Positions 49,501 to 57,755 of a stretch of DNA of 64,000 bases are shown piece after piece. Position 1 is the first letter of the stretch. Each line of letters starts with the position of its first letter. The DNA is taken from contig LSRX01000078.1 of NCBI GenBank assembly GCA_001939145.1, positions 125,594 through 189,593 of the forward strand. Direction: 5' to 3'. Position numbers and translations under genes: made by a program. The notes beneath the pieces are model-generated. The model did not search any database and was not told the DNA's origin. It saw nothing but the letters and a program-made list of their open reading frames with translations. This stretch comes from Symbiodinium microadriaticum. Lineage: Eukaryota; Sar; Dinophyceae; Suessiales; Symbiodiniaceae.

Positions 49501-52242
49501 TTCAAGTCCTGAACCTGGGACTCCATGGCAGTCTGCAGCTCGGCTTCTGCCACCATGTCCCAGTGATCCTCCACGGGTAGCTCCTGGACACGGCTGGGCT
49601 TGCGGGGAGACACCTTGCTCTTTGGAGTGGGTTGCACGGCAGTGGCTTCCGTGGTTTGGCGAAGCTCCGTTTCCAGGGCTTCTGCTTCGGCCACGTACCG
49701 TTCGATGTATATCAACAGAACTTGATGCTCCGATTTGTCGCTGGAGCTGAGATGATCGCACACCCACTTGATCCAGGACTCCTCGTTCACGATCACGTCC
49801 TCGAAAGTTCGGCCTTTCGCATGCTTGCCGAAAGTCACTGTGACTTGTCCGAGCTCGGACATCGGTGCAGTGCGTGCTTCGGCCGGCGTGAATCGCGGCC
49901 CACTTTCGGTCAGCCGAGCGAAACGAGTGCCGAGAGACAGACCAGTCTCGGCGAGGGGAGTCGGAACACCGGGTGTAGCTTTGCTCTGGGCCATCTTGGG
50001 ATGGCTCCGCGCACGATGGAGGGATAGCTGCAACACTGGGTGAGGCTGTCTCGGCTTGAGAATTAAAGCATTGTCGCTTCGGGTTCAGTGGTTGTTGGCT
50101 CACACTCGAGGTTCTAAAGGACCAAGACGAGTAAGGTTTCTCATTAACACGTTCCGGGTATTTACGGAATCTACGAACTATTGAATTCTTGGCCTGGGGA
50201 CCCCAAAAGGAACATACCTTAGGATTTGTACAAACTGCATTGGGCTCCTTCTTCACCTCAGGCTGACGGATTGGCATGCACGGCTCATGGGGTGCCTGGG
50301 AGTCTAAGTTCTCTTGGGCGCTTTGGAGGGCTTCTTCACGGACATGTTGACACTGCTGCTCACCTTCTTGAAAGCTTTCTGCGCTCAACCTTGCGAGGTC
50401 CAAAAGGTAAAGTCCGGTTGCACTGCTGTGCAGCTGAAGCGTCCGACGGAGACGTCGAAGGCAGCACGTATCTTGCGTAGTGTCAATTATTCCCCCAAGC
50501 TGTTTGATAGCCCGCTTAGAGAACAGTAACGGCGTGTTGCCTGGAACAATCTCTATTCCCAGCCACAAAACCTGATGATCTACGGTCCGGATGGGCACAA
50601 GAACGCGCTTAGTGCTATCTAAGGTCTGATTGTTTCCAAACCTGAACTTGACAGCGCTACGTGTGACTCTAACTGAATCCCGGACCCTATCACCTAGCTG
50701 GCTGAGGAACGGCTCCAAAAGCCGGTGTCCCATGACACACCGACTGGCTCCTGTGTCAAGGATTGCCTCCACTGGGGAGGTGCTGAGGAGGGCTACAGAA
50801 CTACTCAGGTCACTCAGGGTTGCAGTCTCAGATCGGCGGGATAGGTCTTCAGTCCATGGCTTGGTCCCACTTCCGGCCCGCCTGATGGATGTGTCTTGGG
50901 CTGCAAAGGGCTTGGGTGTCTTTAGATTTGCTATCATCTGCTGCAGTCTACGGGGGACATTAGAGGGTAGGGTGCTGCGAGTCACAATGCAGGCCTCGGC
51001 GAGAGACACAGCTTCCTCCGGTAGCTGCGTCAAGACCTCAAGGTCTTGGGATTCATCGAAGTGCCCTGCCAGGAAAGCGGCTGCAGGTCCTTGATCAACT
51101 TCCGCGACAGTTGTCGCGGCCTCGGTCTTGGAAGATGCACTCATGGATCCTGGCTTCCCGTACTTAGGACACTCAGCTTTCCAGTGTCCTCGCTCGCCAC
51201 ACGCCCTGCAAGTTGACTTGGCGATGCGGGCGAGAAGCTGATCACGCCCGCTCTTTCCTTTTCCCTTCCCCTTGCCACCTTTACCTGAGCCCTTAAACCC
51301 TTTATGACCACTAACCGGCCAAAAGCCACGCACCTTTCTCTTGGACAGCAATCTCGAACGAGCCTCCAAGTAGCTCACCAGAGCCTCCTGCATCTCTGGT
51401 GTATCCTGGAAGAAACCTTCTAGCTCTTCCTCGAAGCTGGCGACGACGAGGGCATCCTGATCATCCGTCGCTGCCAGCGCTTCCACATACTCGGGATCCA
51501 GCTCGTAATCATTGTCGTCTCCGGCACCTTGTGTCGCGTTGACATTGTAAGCTCTCTCTGCGTCCTCGTTCCCAGCATCTTCAACCATGTTTGCGTCGTA
51601 TGTCTTGCTCCGGAATGCGCCTCGCTGGCCTTGCAAATCAGAGAAGAACCTAGAACCCAGCAAACGAATGGCTGATCGGACCTTGTCGTACTTGAGGGCC
51701 CCGCTCATTTCCACAACAATCTTCTTCCGGTCTTCTGCCGACAGAGCCGACTGTCGTAGCAGGATGTAAGCTCTGATCTCCTCAAAGCTAACGCCCTGAG
51801 CCAGAAGCTCCTCAAAATGCACGTCATGCCTTGCCAGGTAACTATCGTTGGACTCGTCGGACTTCTGAATGGTGCCGAAGATCGCCTTCTCGAAGACGTC
51901 ATACTTCAGCTCCACCTCGGAGCGCCCCCAAGCGCCGCCGAGCGTGGTGACCAGAAGTTTCACTCCACTGTCATCGCTGCTCTTCAGCTTGTCTGCTGGC
52001 AGCGATGACACCTTCTTGAACGCGGTGCCTTCGCACAAAAGTGCGGCTCTCGGAGCCAGTAAGGCTATGCTCTCCTTCGGCCACATGGCCGCCAAAAACT
52101 GCAGCTTCTTCGCATACTCGGTGACATCTGTTGTTCCAGGAATAAAACGAGGGATAGCCGTCCATGGCAGCTGGTAGTTGGCCTCCGTAGAGGCACCTCC
52201 CGAACCACTCGGTGCCGACGATTCTTCTGTCGTTGGAGGCAT
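43594..52242 (-). CDS. Copia-3 Gag-Pol polyprotein with dioxygenase- and methyltransferase-like domains (2882 aa)
   Basis: In order: gag domain (about 25-210); Gly/Lys-rich basic stretch; CCHC knuckle at 345-358; aspartic protease LDTGAS, D496; a shadow-like segment (about 749-945) over the +1 ORF; a 2OG-Fe(II) dioxygenase-like domain with HRD (H1087, D1089), SGGEIW, distal H1153 and R1162; a C5-cytosine-methyltransferase-like Rossmann domain starting LLEVYAF (~1277) with APDC (C1336) and LEQP (E1388-P1390); integrase with HHCC zinc region and catalytic D1795, D1854, E1888; RVT_2 RT with MHVDDG (D2501-D2502); RNase H with D2655, TDCKSLYD and a closing DSLTK motif. Retrotransposon-borne DNA methyltransferases are known from dinoflagellates; a dioxygenase next to one is the unusual part. 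Activity of either domain is inferred only from motifs. The ATG at 52242 is 57 bp past the primer-binding site. Confidence 0.95.
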   Translation of the reverse strand: MPPTTEESSAPSGSGGASTEANYQLPWTAIPRFIPGTTDVTEYAKKLQFLAAMWPKESIALLAPRAALLCEGTAFKKVSSLPADKLKSSDDSGVKLLVTTLGGAWGRSEVELKYDVFEKAIFGTIQKSDESNDSYLARHDVHFEELLAQGVSFEEIRAYILLRQSALSAEDRKKIVVEMSGALKYDKVRSAIRLLGSRFFSDLQGQRGAFRSKTYDANMVEDAGNEDAERAYNVNATQGAGDDNDYELDPEYVEALAATDDQDALVVASFEEELEGFFQDTPEMQEALVSYLEARSRLLSKRKVRGFWPVSGHKGFKGSGKGGKGKGKGKSGRDQLLARIAKSTCRACGERGHWKAECPKYGKPGSMSASSKTEAATTVAEVDQGPAAAFLAGHFDESQDLEVLTQLPEEAVSLAEACIVTRSTLPSNVPRRLQQMIANLKTPKPFAAQDTSIRRAGSGTKPWTEDLSRRSETATLSDLSSSVALLSTSPVEAILDTGASRCVMGHRLLEPFLSQLGDRVRDSVRVTRSAVKFRFGNNQTLDSTKRVLVPIRTVDHQVLWLGIEIVPGNTPLLFSKRAIKQLGGIIDTTQDTCCLRRLRRTLQLHSSATGLYLLDLARLSAESFQEGEQQCQHVREEALQSAQENLDSQAPHEPCMPIRQPEVKKEPNAVCTNPKVCSFWGPQAKNSIVRRFRKYPERVNEKPYSSWSFRTSSVSQQPLNPKRQCFNSQAETASPSVAAIPPSCAEPSQDGPEQSYTRCSDSPRRDWSVSRHSFRSADRKWAAIHAGRSTHCTDVRARTSHSDFRQACERPNFRGRDRERGVLDQVGVRSSQLQRQIGASSSVDIHRTVRGRSRSPGNGASPNHGSHCRATHSKEQGVSPQAQPCPGATRGGSLGHGGRSRAADCHGVPGSGLEQPHESDGRDDASDVECHTAAQHEPVVCLEQVTACMDEIKACLTASSSPTMQPAKPRDHVPEGEQIDQRAQALIENKASLAEMRQFLRQVPWHELRSSSSTPRSVAIMSTDDQKRPSAYLTFGLFVHGGVVGVTRVSRQYPWLTQVLVQVVTQTQPNHPFSSISVSCNVKAKPHRDSYNSLDIPNLVIPIMRPQSGGEIWVAGTPGPNQKAVDVMCKGHKMSGTLRCLRDHLLLDPHVWHATMPWSGNRMLVVGFASKAHYKLSSEDQLWLRAQGFPLKQLHEHESTTNLVSDELTTSVSCKSDLRQELENGSHLLQAPALSAQAPQIIEACMNAFTRAQQISWETFEDSLLAYQQPSGPQLDLLEVYAFPDSRLTQSVRDLGGHAQRFTKEQGDLSTIEGQRLLWDIVQKTQPRHIWVAPDCRLWGSWSHFNASRSPTYNQKMLEGRQKETVHLLLCTKLFEWQKRHGRDFHLEQPVGSAMLKEPALSPIVSQSQKINVDMCAFGLQTPVSKRPIKKATTIVSTCPNFLRSLVDKQCKGHPNHQPVAGKLRELGGQAVSQYVASYCGGFARHVARQLLTQGDKTKVLVAQSSDPPLTRKRFKTSVGAPSPQFSHRPQKRSADELPEAEFRSQPSRRVIEPPSMQVPEVLPTSEWKSIFEAAASVTSRASPTLAPPQHEVVSRLIQVLPQYKILQVFIGCGSKSLHYPLGALAVTVAPIRLSFAETVGGQGEVVYKCIGQEDRATMSPDRKRARIRPARHLITVFAQVTPVGDGESPALSPAEARSPNLEGWAPPPVPLHGPAYRNLSPEEKATLRRIHVNLGHPSPSTLARHLQAAKADPRIIEAAREFQCDACVESTQPLHQRPSKLPESREFNDLLGIDGFYFKAKSGYRVYVLHAIDEASCFQQGRRAMSRHASDAIKALNDFWFSWAGVPKRVYLDPAGEFRSEEVLEYFQGQSIQAHVTAAAWQRGRLERHGDVLKDMLERMDTAEPISDDATFDRILQHCIMAKNALARHEGYSPEQIVFGKALRIPGSNTSDEDLTSHALTEGAELEAERHRERLHLRCVARKAFLEADNSQTIRRAALRRSTPLRGPFTPGMWVLYWTKKTSPNRLAAGRWHGPAKVICSEGKSIVWVAHGTTIIRSAPENLRPASLREWQSLTDSTLQEGWKNTGGASTFLDITAPAASSSDDFRAGPDAGSSAPPPAIVPEPTPNIVGPGNSQPTPPADDIIQPEQELTPQVSQDNDGVELGSAPVTAPPSSPAAVDATHLPIENPQDVPVPESDDGLIANPIFLSCEETGIVDEDGDALVQFSTVEAGEDSFCPPLAEDNYPYVLEPLQPSSQQAFCLEVELKSKEVKRWQGEKSPGQLVTVAAAMKRTRAEVSLKHLSPKEVALFEQAKLKEINCWVQTSAIRGILRRKLNPDQILKSRWILTWKAPEEGETQQRAKARLVVLGYQDPKLTEVSRDAPTLSKEGRSIVLQTIASRRFQLSSFDIKTAFLRGKADANNPLAMEPPKELRQVLGLKDDEVCELLGNAYGRVDAPLLFYKELSKQLMALGFTRHPLEPCVFLLQKNNTLHGILGMHVDDGVGGGDSVFKGKIDELQKSLPFGSRKFDSFTFTGIHLQQHADGSIKASQGDYVRSIPAIDIGRPRRQNLEMRANEVEQSKLRGLIGSLQYAVTHTRPDMAAKLGEIQSQTSCPTIQTLMSANKVLREAQETSFVSIRYLPIPVSQVTFVSFGDASFASAKNLNSHQGALICATDENLNRNQEAPVSPVAWSSKRIPRVVRSTLSAEAYAMSKAVDILGWIRALWGVIHIPHFKWQDPAAGFKQLRTATVVTDCKSLYDLVTRLAMPSCEEFRTTLEVLLIKQRCSENSVFRWIPTTLQVADSLTKPMDPVLLRTVLAQGRFRLYDATEGLNKTAQRKEAVQWLSQPSSSPQGLSPKGQDSVQSRGVPHQGELVQKNFRAV
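49407..49994 (-). CDS. Copia-3 overlapping +1 ORF: ExoX-C-like small protein (195 aa)
   Basis: This frame is +1 to the polyprotein and protein-like where the main frame is not. The start chosen is the ATG at 49994, in a strong context (AAGATGG); the frame is open 14 codons further upstream. Residues 51-78 (VTVTFGKHAKGRTF...W74..W77) resemble the GKykGkTf...YlxW module seen at the C-terminus of ExoX-type exonucleases and in assorted DNA-processing proteins. A Pro/Lys linker and a Met/Gln-rich coiled-coil tail (about 140-190) follow. Multimerisation and nucleic-acid binding are plausible guesses. The translation route is unknown. It sits at the same place in the element as the GRF ORF of Copia-1. 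Confidence 0.75.
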   Translation of the reverse strand: MAQSKATPGVPTPLAETGLSLGTRFARLTESGPRFTPAEARTAPMSELGQVTVTFGKHAKGRTFEDVIVNEESWIKWVCDHLSSSDKSEHQVLLIYIERYVAEAEALETELRQTTEATAVQPTPKSKVSPRKPSRVQELPVEDHWDMVAEAELQTAMESQVQDLNSRMNQMEGMMHQMLSAIQQLSMSQSSASSK

Positions 52243-52298
52243 CTCTCCAAAGGTTCCCAGATACTTGCTTTTCCGCCACTAACAGCGAAGCTCCAGTT

Positions 52299-52310
52299 GC
52301 TCCGCTACCA
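52299..52310 (-). other. Copia-3 primer-binding site candidate
   Basis: TGGTAGCGGAGC (element sense) begins one base after the 5' LTR and complements a tRNA 3' end GCTCCGCTACCA. Ty1 uses TGGTAGCGCC for initiator tRNA-Met, so the first eight bases agree. The same site, with one change, follows the Copia-1 LTR. Confidence 0.75.
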
Positions 52311-52311
52311 G

Positions 52312-52611
52312 TGTGAGTCTCGTGAGACTCACCTGGTAGCCTTGGCCCTGCCAAACCAATCTCTAACGCTGAAATGTAATCTAGAGACGGCCTCGTCTCT
52401 GAAATCAATGTATGTCAGATTGGCCCCAATCCCACAAAGGTCTGACCCTGTCAGAAGAGCGCTCCGGCGCTGTTTTCCTTCTGCCTCCCAGACTCAGCTC
52501 TGGCGGTCCATGTGCTGCTCTGCAGCAACCTCGTTTCCCGCCCTCCCAGGACCCTCGAGCCTTGAAAGGCCACAGGTGAACATGTACTGGTCCTGAGCGA
52601 CAGCTTTCACA
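52312..52611 (-). repeat. Copia-3 5' LTR (300 bp)
   Basis: On the plus strand it starts TGTGAGTCTC and ends CTTTCACA; in element orientation this is the upstream LTR. It matches 43299-43598 throughout as read. A 9-bp-arm palindrome (GTGAGTCTC/GAGACTCAC, 52313-52332) sits at its 3' edge next to the primer-binding site. Confidence 0.95.
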
Positions 52612-52619
52612 ACCCTAAA

Positions 52620-52795
52620 CCCTAAACTCAAGGATTTAGGGTTTGGAGTCCAGGCTGTGGGAATCTTGTCAAGGGACCACGAAGGGTATGTGGGGTGCAT
52701 GTGCATCGGCTCGCGTTTGGGTTGGGCTGTCCCTAAACCCCGAACGATCTGACTCTCTGAACTTTAAACTTCGATGAGCCTCATCGTTAAAGCTT
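52620..52795. other. Short unassigned spacer
   Basis: CCCTAAACT/GATTTAGGG words next to Copia-3, then unique sequence. Confidence 0.5.
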
Positions 52796-52903
52796 GGGTA
52801 GTTCTCTAAATTAGGGTCTCTTTGCTTTTATTAAGGTCCCCAATTTAGTACGGCAGCCTTACACAAAGGACCCTAAAAGGGACCCTCATCTAGAGAACGA
52901 CCC
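52796..52903. repeat. Foldback family B copy 5
   Basis: GGGTAGTTCTCTAAATTAGGGTCTC...GGGACCCTCATCTAGAGAACGACCC. Confidence 0.88.
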
Positions 52904-53903
52904 AGTTGATACCGCCCATTGAAAGTGTTTGAGAAGACACAATCATAATGATGATAGTAACCTATAGGCTATAAGTAACAACAGGTTATAAACCCTAAAC
53001 CCTGAACCCCTGCACCCCAAACCCCGTCCATAGTATCAAGGATCGCCGGAAGGCAGGGAAGTTGCAAGTCCTGACGCCAGGAGACTATGATGCGCAATCT
53101 AGAGGCCTGAATTAGTATATGGCGGTTTAGGGTTTAGGGGTGTAGGGTTTAAGGATTTAGGGTTTAGGGGTTTAGACTGTTGATAGTATGATGGATAGGT
53201 GGAGCTCCTTGAGCTGTGGTGCCGAAGGCCTTGCCACTCGACCAGGCCCCTAAACTTGTCCTGCGCACACTGCAAACCCTAAGCAACCTTAAACGAAGCC
53301 CGAAAGTAAAGACTCACACATTCACTCGCGTCTGTTTCAGCTACCATCAACACAGTATTGAAAACTCGTAGCAGGAATACTGGTAGTTGTGCTCGTACTA
53401 CTCGCAACTATCAGTAGTCAATCCGATGGCAGCAGCAACAACAGCAATAGCAATAGCTGTCGTGCAATATCAAACGATGGCAATGCTAATCATACTATCA
53501 GCAGGACGGCATTGTTAGTCTCAGAATATCGTATTTATCATAGGAATGGTCAACATCAGAGTTACAAAGACACCCGCAACCAACATGTTTCAGGTGTCCG
53601 GCTTCGACGCGGCCATGGGCCGCTGGGTACCCGTGAGCGGTGAATTTGCCCTGGGCTTCGCGACGCTTGGGCTACGTTCTTTTGGGCTAGGGGTTCTGTG
53701 TTTAAAGTTATATAGGCTAAATGCTAGAGGGTCCTGGGGGCTTTGATTCTTCAGGATTCGTGGTTTAGGCTAGGGTTTTGGGGGCTTTGAGGTTCAGGGA
53801 TTCGGCGGCTTGCCAGGGTCCCAAGAAAGGTTCGATGGGGTGTTGGGGTGCTCATTGCCTTGGGTATGGAAGCCTTTGAGTTAGGGGTTTGGGGTTTAAA
53901 AGA
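52904..53903. other. Unassigned sequence
   Basis: 53120-53180 TTTAGGG. 53360-53560 has AACAGCAATAGCAATAG bias with two overlapping ORFs (84 and 66 codons), no domain. 53690-53900 G/T-rich. Confidence 0.45.
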
Positions 53904-54003
53904 AGGGGCCTGCAGAATGACCACTACTATTCTGGGGGCTCCTTATTCGAACTATATAGTATAACATAACCCCAAGACCCTATTCCAGTACTTTTTGGCC
54001 CCT
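53904..54003. repeat. Family I copy, full foldback
   Basis: GGGGCCTGCAGAATGACC...CTATTCTGGGGGCTCC...GTATAACATAACCCCAAGACCCTATTCCAGTACTTTTTGGCCCC. Confidence 0.75.
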
Positions 54004-54722
54004 TTCATTAGGGTTTAGGCATTGGGGCTTTGAGCTTGGGTTGAGGGTTATGGGGGCCCGGGGATTTAGTTTAGGGGCTGGTTTGGGTTGAGGGTTCAGG
54101 GTTGAGGGCTTTTGGTGTTCGGGGGCTAGGATGTTGGGTTGATGGCTTAAGGGTGGCCTGGCGTTGAAGGTATTGGGTGTTTAGTGCCTTGTCAAGCTAC
54201 CTCACGGTTTTACATCGTGCGGTCGAGGCTTACGAATGCACAGGTGTGGTGACATCTTTGTTGCGAGTTTTCAGCGAAGTTGCTTGCGGCTTGCAGATGG
54301 TGGCTGCATACAGTCTATAATGTAATAGTATATTCTCCACAAAGCCGACAGGGCTCCTCATTCCAAGCAGCAAGCTCTATCCAAGACAAGGGTTCCTGTA
54401 CTCAAAACCTTACACCCCCGAAGGGTCCGTTTAGTTTGGGCACTGCCCCCATACAGTAACAGTCTATAACAGGGCTACTTTTTTGGGGCCTTATATATCC
54501 ATATGATGAATATTGCCCAACTGCTACTGAGTTCGGGGGCAGCATCCGATTTTAGTCGGCATCCTCCAGAAAATCCTGCATGCCCTGGGTTCTCCCTCCG
54601 GTTTCCGAAACGATGAGATCAAGCCCAGGCCCAGACCCCGAACAAAAAGCGTAAGGAACCCTAAACCCCGGAGCCTTAAACCCTAAACCCCTATAATATA
54701 AACCCCTAAACCCTCAGCCCTA
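54004..54722. other. G/T-rich telomere-derived sequence and unassigned sequence
   Basis: 54010-54190 GGGTTGAGGGTT-type words; 54200-54640 unique, no gene recognised; 54650-54720 CCCTAAA. Confidence 0.5.
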
Positions 54723-54818
54723 CCTAGACCCCCCAACTACCCTCTATTACACACCAAATACCCACTATTACGGACCATAAGGGCTCTATTAAGGGGCCAT
54801 TGGGGGGTTCTGGTAGAC
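54723..54818 (+). repeat. Foldback family F copy 3
   Basis: CCTAGACCCCCCAACTACCC...CATTGGGGGGTTCTGGTAG; the inverse of 6871-6963. Confidence 0.85.
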
Positions 54819-54829
54819 ATCCTTTATCC

Positions 54830-55195
54830 CGAAGCTTCGAACCCTGAGACCAACACCCCTGAACCCTAAACTCCTCAAACCCCGAAGCGCGAGTTCTGTC
54901 CACGCCGCGAGACCCCGAAGCCTTAAATCCACAACCCCCTAACCCCTCAGCCCCTAACCCCAAAACCGCCCTAAACCCTAAACCCTAAACCCCAACCCGG
55001 AGCAAAGGGCCGGAGATGGTGTCCTTGCGCGCATGGCGCAGGCACAACCCCCTGAAACCCCAAACCCTATACCCTAAGCGCTTGAACCCTCATCCCGAAA
55101 CCCTTAAACCCGTAAATCCTCAACCCTAAACTCTAAACCCGATACCCTCAACCCTAAACCCTGAAACCCTAAACCCTAAACCACCAAAAGTGAGG
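54830..55195 (-). repeat. CCCTAAA-like block
   Basis: CCCTAAACCC, CCCTGAAACC and CCCCGAAGC variants with short GC-rich spacers. Confidence 0.75.
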
Positions 55196-55654
55196 GATGT
55201 CTTTGGCCATGTTTTTACCCAGGGCCAGGGATTCCAGGGCTTGGGACTTTAGGATTCAGTGGGCTTGAAGGGATTTTTACAGGGCCTTAGAGGGGGATCT
55301 TGATAGACTTTAGGGTATGGGGTTTCAGGGTTTGGGGTTCGGCTCAGGTTCGAGCGGCTTTTGGTGTTTAGCGGCTTGTTGTTCTGTTTGTTTCGGGTTT
55401 GGGGGGGTTGTAGTTTTTGGCATACTCAGGCAGTCAACAGAACGGTCCAGGGGTTGTCGGAGGTGTTTATTTCTTTTATGGCCAGTATGTTCCAGAGTTT
55501 GTTTAGGGCCAGGCTCAAGGAGAGTGTATGATAACCCTAAGCCCACGCCGCTGAACCCCAAACCCTAAACCTTAAAACCCTACAGCCCTAAACCCTAAAA
55601 AACCCATAGGATCCAGATACGTTTTGCTAGGCTTGAGACGGAGGATGTTCATTT
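55196..55654. other. G/T-rich unassigned sequence
   Basis: GGTTTGGGG/TTCAGGG-rich 55200-55420, then unique; CCCTAAACC at 55555-55600. Mirror ORFs on both strands (55317-55568) have no domain. Confidence 0.5.
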
Positions 55655-55750
55655 TGGGGCCTTAATTATTACCGATACTATTCAGGTTTTTCCTTCTTAT
55701 TGCTATAGTATAATACACCCCAAAACCCTATGCTAATTACGAAGGCCCCT
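55655..55750. repeat. Family I copy, full foldback
   Basis: GGGGCCTTAATTATTACCG...GTATAATACACCCCAAAACCCTATGCTAATTACGAAGGCCCC. Confidence 0.8.
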
Positions 55751-56485
55751 AGGCTACCATCAAAAGCCTGCCAACAGCCAAAACCTGGCGACTTAGGATA
55801 GTAGTAGAGTAGGTATACCTAAACCCAAAACCCTAAACCGAGGGTTTAGGGTTTAGGGTTCAGGGTCCAAAGACCATGCGTTGGGCCCAAGATGTGACGA
55901 AAAGGCTTATGCGTGTGGTATAGCAGATTTCGACTTTAGCTTCTTCTTTTGTTTCCGGCAGCAGTAAGCAGAGGTGGGGGACAGCAGAGTTCCGGTTGTC
56001 CACGTCTTATCCACCTGTGCTGTCTCGCTTGCAGTACTTTACTGGATAACCTACTTTGTTACTACATTCCTTCATGCAAGAAGAAATCATGCATGGCAAC
56101 CCAAAGAGCGAACCATATCAACGTGTCTTGCTGTTTCAGGCGACCTTCCGCCACAACTTTCGGTAAGCAGCAGCTCCAATGTTGCGACACACCAGACCGA
56201 ACATTGCACACAGTGCAGGTTGAAGTGATTTAAATGACTTAGAAAGTTCCCATGAGCCTTCAGCAGGGAGGGCCCTGTCATGACCTCTTCGACACCCGGC
56301 TCTTGCAAACCCAACCAGCAGAGAATCCCCCACAAAGCCTGTATTTAGCACAGCAGCGATATGCTCTAAACCCTAAATCCTAAACGCTAAGCCCTAAGCC
56401 TACTTAAGTCATGCTTCCTGCCAGCCTTTAAAGGCCTCGACACGGCTCCGCCTGCAACTGCGGGGCTTAGCAAGGCCTTGCAATT
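55751..56485. other. Unassigned sequence
   Basis: TTTAGGG at 55838-55865. 55930-56350 is unique, with overlapping 94- and 84-codon plus ORFs and minus ORFs without domains. Confidence 0.45.
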
Positions 56486-56598
56486 CCCAAAGGGTCCTAG
56501 GTACTGTTATGGGGGGGTATCCTTCCCCAAATCATAATAGTAGCTCCTAGTATAGAAATCCTACCGTCCACCATACAGGTACTTGGGGCCCTTTGGGA
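56486..56598. repeat. Foldback family H copy 3
   Basis: CCCAAAGGGTCCTAGGTACTG...CAGGTACTTGGGGCCCTTTGGG. Confidence 0.88.
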
Positions 56599-56741
56599 TT
56601 CGTTGTAGGTTGGGGAAAGCGTACTCCTTTTTGGTGCGATTTCTGCAAGGGGCTCCGAGATTAGCAATTATTCCGCTTAAGGACCCGGGCATTTTCTTGT
56701 CGCCCTGACAGGACGCATATGATGATAACCTCAGTATTGTA

Positions 56742-56850
56742 TGGGGCCTTAATATTTAGGACAGGGCCTTGGGGTATATTATATATACTATAACTTTGAT
56801 AAGGAATCCCCCCAAATAGCATATAGGTAATTATTAAAACCCCTATATCA
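56742..56850. repeat. Family I copy
   Basis: GGGGCCTTAATATTTAGGACAGGGCCTTGGGGTATATTATATATAC...GGAATCCCCCCAAATAG. A further half (GGAATAGGGGTTTTAGG) follows at 56873. Confidence 0.7.
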
Positions 56851-56899
56851 GTGGTAGGGGGGCCTGAATCATTGGAATAGGGGTTTTAGGTCTCTGTAT

Positions 56900-57579
56900 C
56901 TTGTGGCTACAGTGCGAAATGCTGCCAGCTGTCATCGTGTGATTGAGCGTTCCAGGGGATGGTCTTGATTGGCCTTTCATTCCATCTTCTTCGGATCTTT
57001 TTGCGCATGTCGGAGCTAGCATGGTTTTGGTGCTGTGAGGGGTTCGACGCGCCGGTGTTCTTTTGTCATCTCTATTCCTAACCTTTCACAAGAGTTGATT
57101 CAGGCGGCAGAAGAGAGTCTTTGTCCGTGCTGAGGGTTAAAAGTTTGGGGTTTAGGGTTTTTCGTGCGGTGAGTTGAGGGCTACAGGGCTGCATCTTCAC
57201 TGAGATCTTTGTACTGGACTAGACTTGCAAGCACGGGGTACGAGTAGCGAGAGTGACCGGAACAAGCGCATGAAACAGAAAAGCAGAAAAAATGGTCAAG
57301 ATTGAAAGTACAGCCATGCCAAGTTGTATTGACGAACAGTAGCCCAAGTTGCATGTAGTTGGGCTTCTTGGCTACTACTTAAGTTGACACCCAGCCGTGA
57401 ATGCATGAACCTCTGAGCTCCAGGCTAGGGTTTTCAGGGTCAGCCAAAAAAACCCAAAACCCATAAACCGGGGGTTGAGCTATGAGGTCCTTAAGCCCGA
57501 AATCAAGTCCAGTCGTCAGGGAGCCGGAAAGGCTGCTGGTGGAGCTGGAGGCCCAACACTATGAACATATTCTTCTTGT
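56900..57579. other. Unassigned sequence
   Basis: Unique sequence with one TTTAGGG word near 57150. No gene recognised. Confidence 0.5.
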
Positions 57580-57755
57580 GTTGGGGGTTTTATATAAGGT
57601 GTGGAATCGGTCATGTTGTAAAATATTATACTATTATATATATTTTTTATTTCAATATATTGTAGACCCTTCATTATTACCACACTGGCTTGAAGAGTTC
57701 TCAGTATAATGACACTGTAGTCTACCCCAAAACCCTGTGCCACTTATTAAGGCCC
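57580..57755. repeat. Family I copy, extended
   Basis: TTGGGGGTTTTATATAAGG...TATTATATATATT...CAGTATAATGACACTG..TACCCCAAAACCCTGTGCCACTTATTAAGGCCCCC. The interior is longer than in other copies. Confidence 0.6.

Larger units (their letters stand above)
43299..52611 (-). mobile_element. Copia-3: full-length LTR retrotransposon with DNA-modification-like domains
   Basis: A 9.3-kb minus-strand element with 300-bp LTRs (in element sense TGTGAAAGCT...GACTCACA) that read as identical, and a perfect 5-bp duplication ACCCT (43294-43298 and 52612-52616). The duplication is part of a CCCTAAA-type run, so the element landed in a telomere-like repeat. Its single frame holds gag, protease, extra enzymatic domains, integrase, RT and RNase H. 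A primer-binding site TGGTAGCGGAGC follows the 5' LTR. All parts look intact and recent. Confidence 0.97.
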
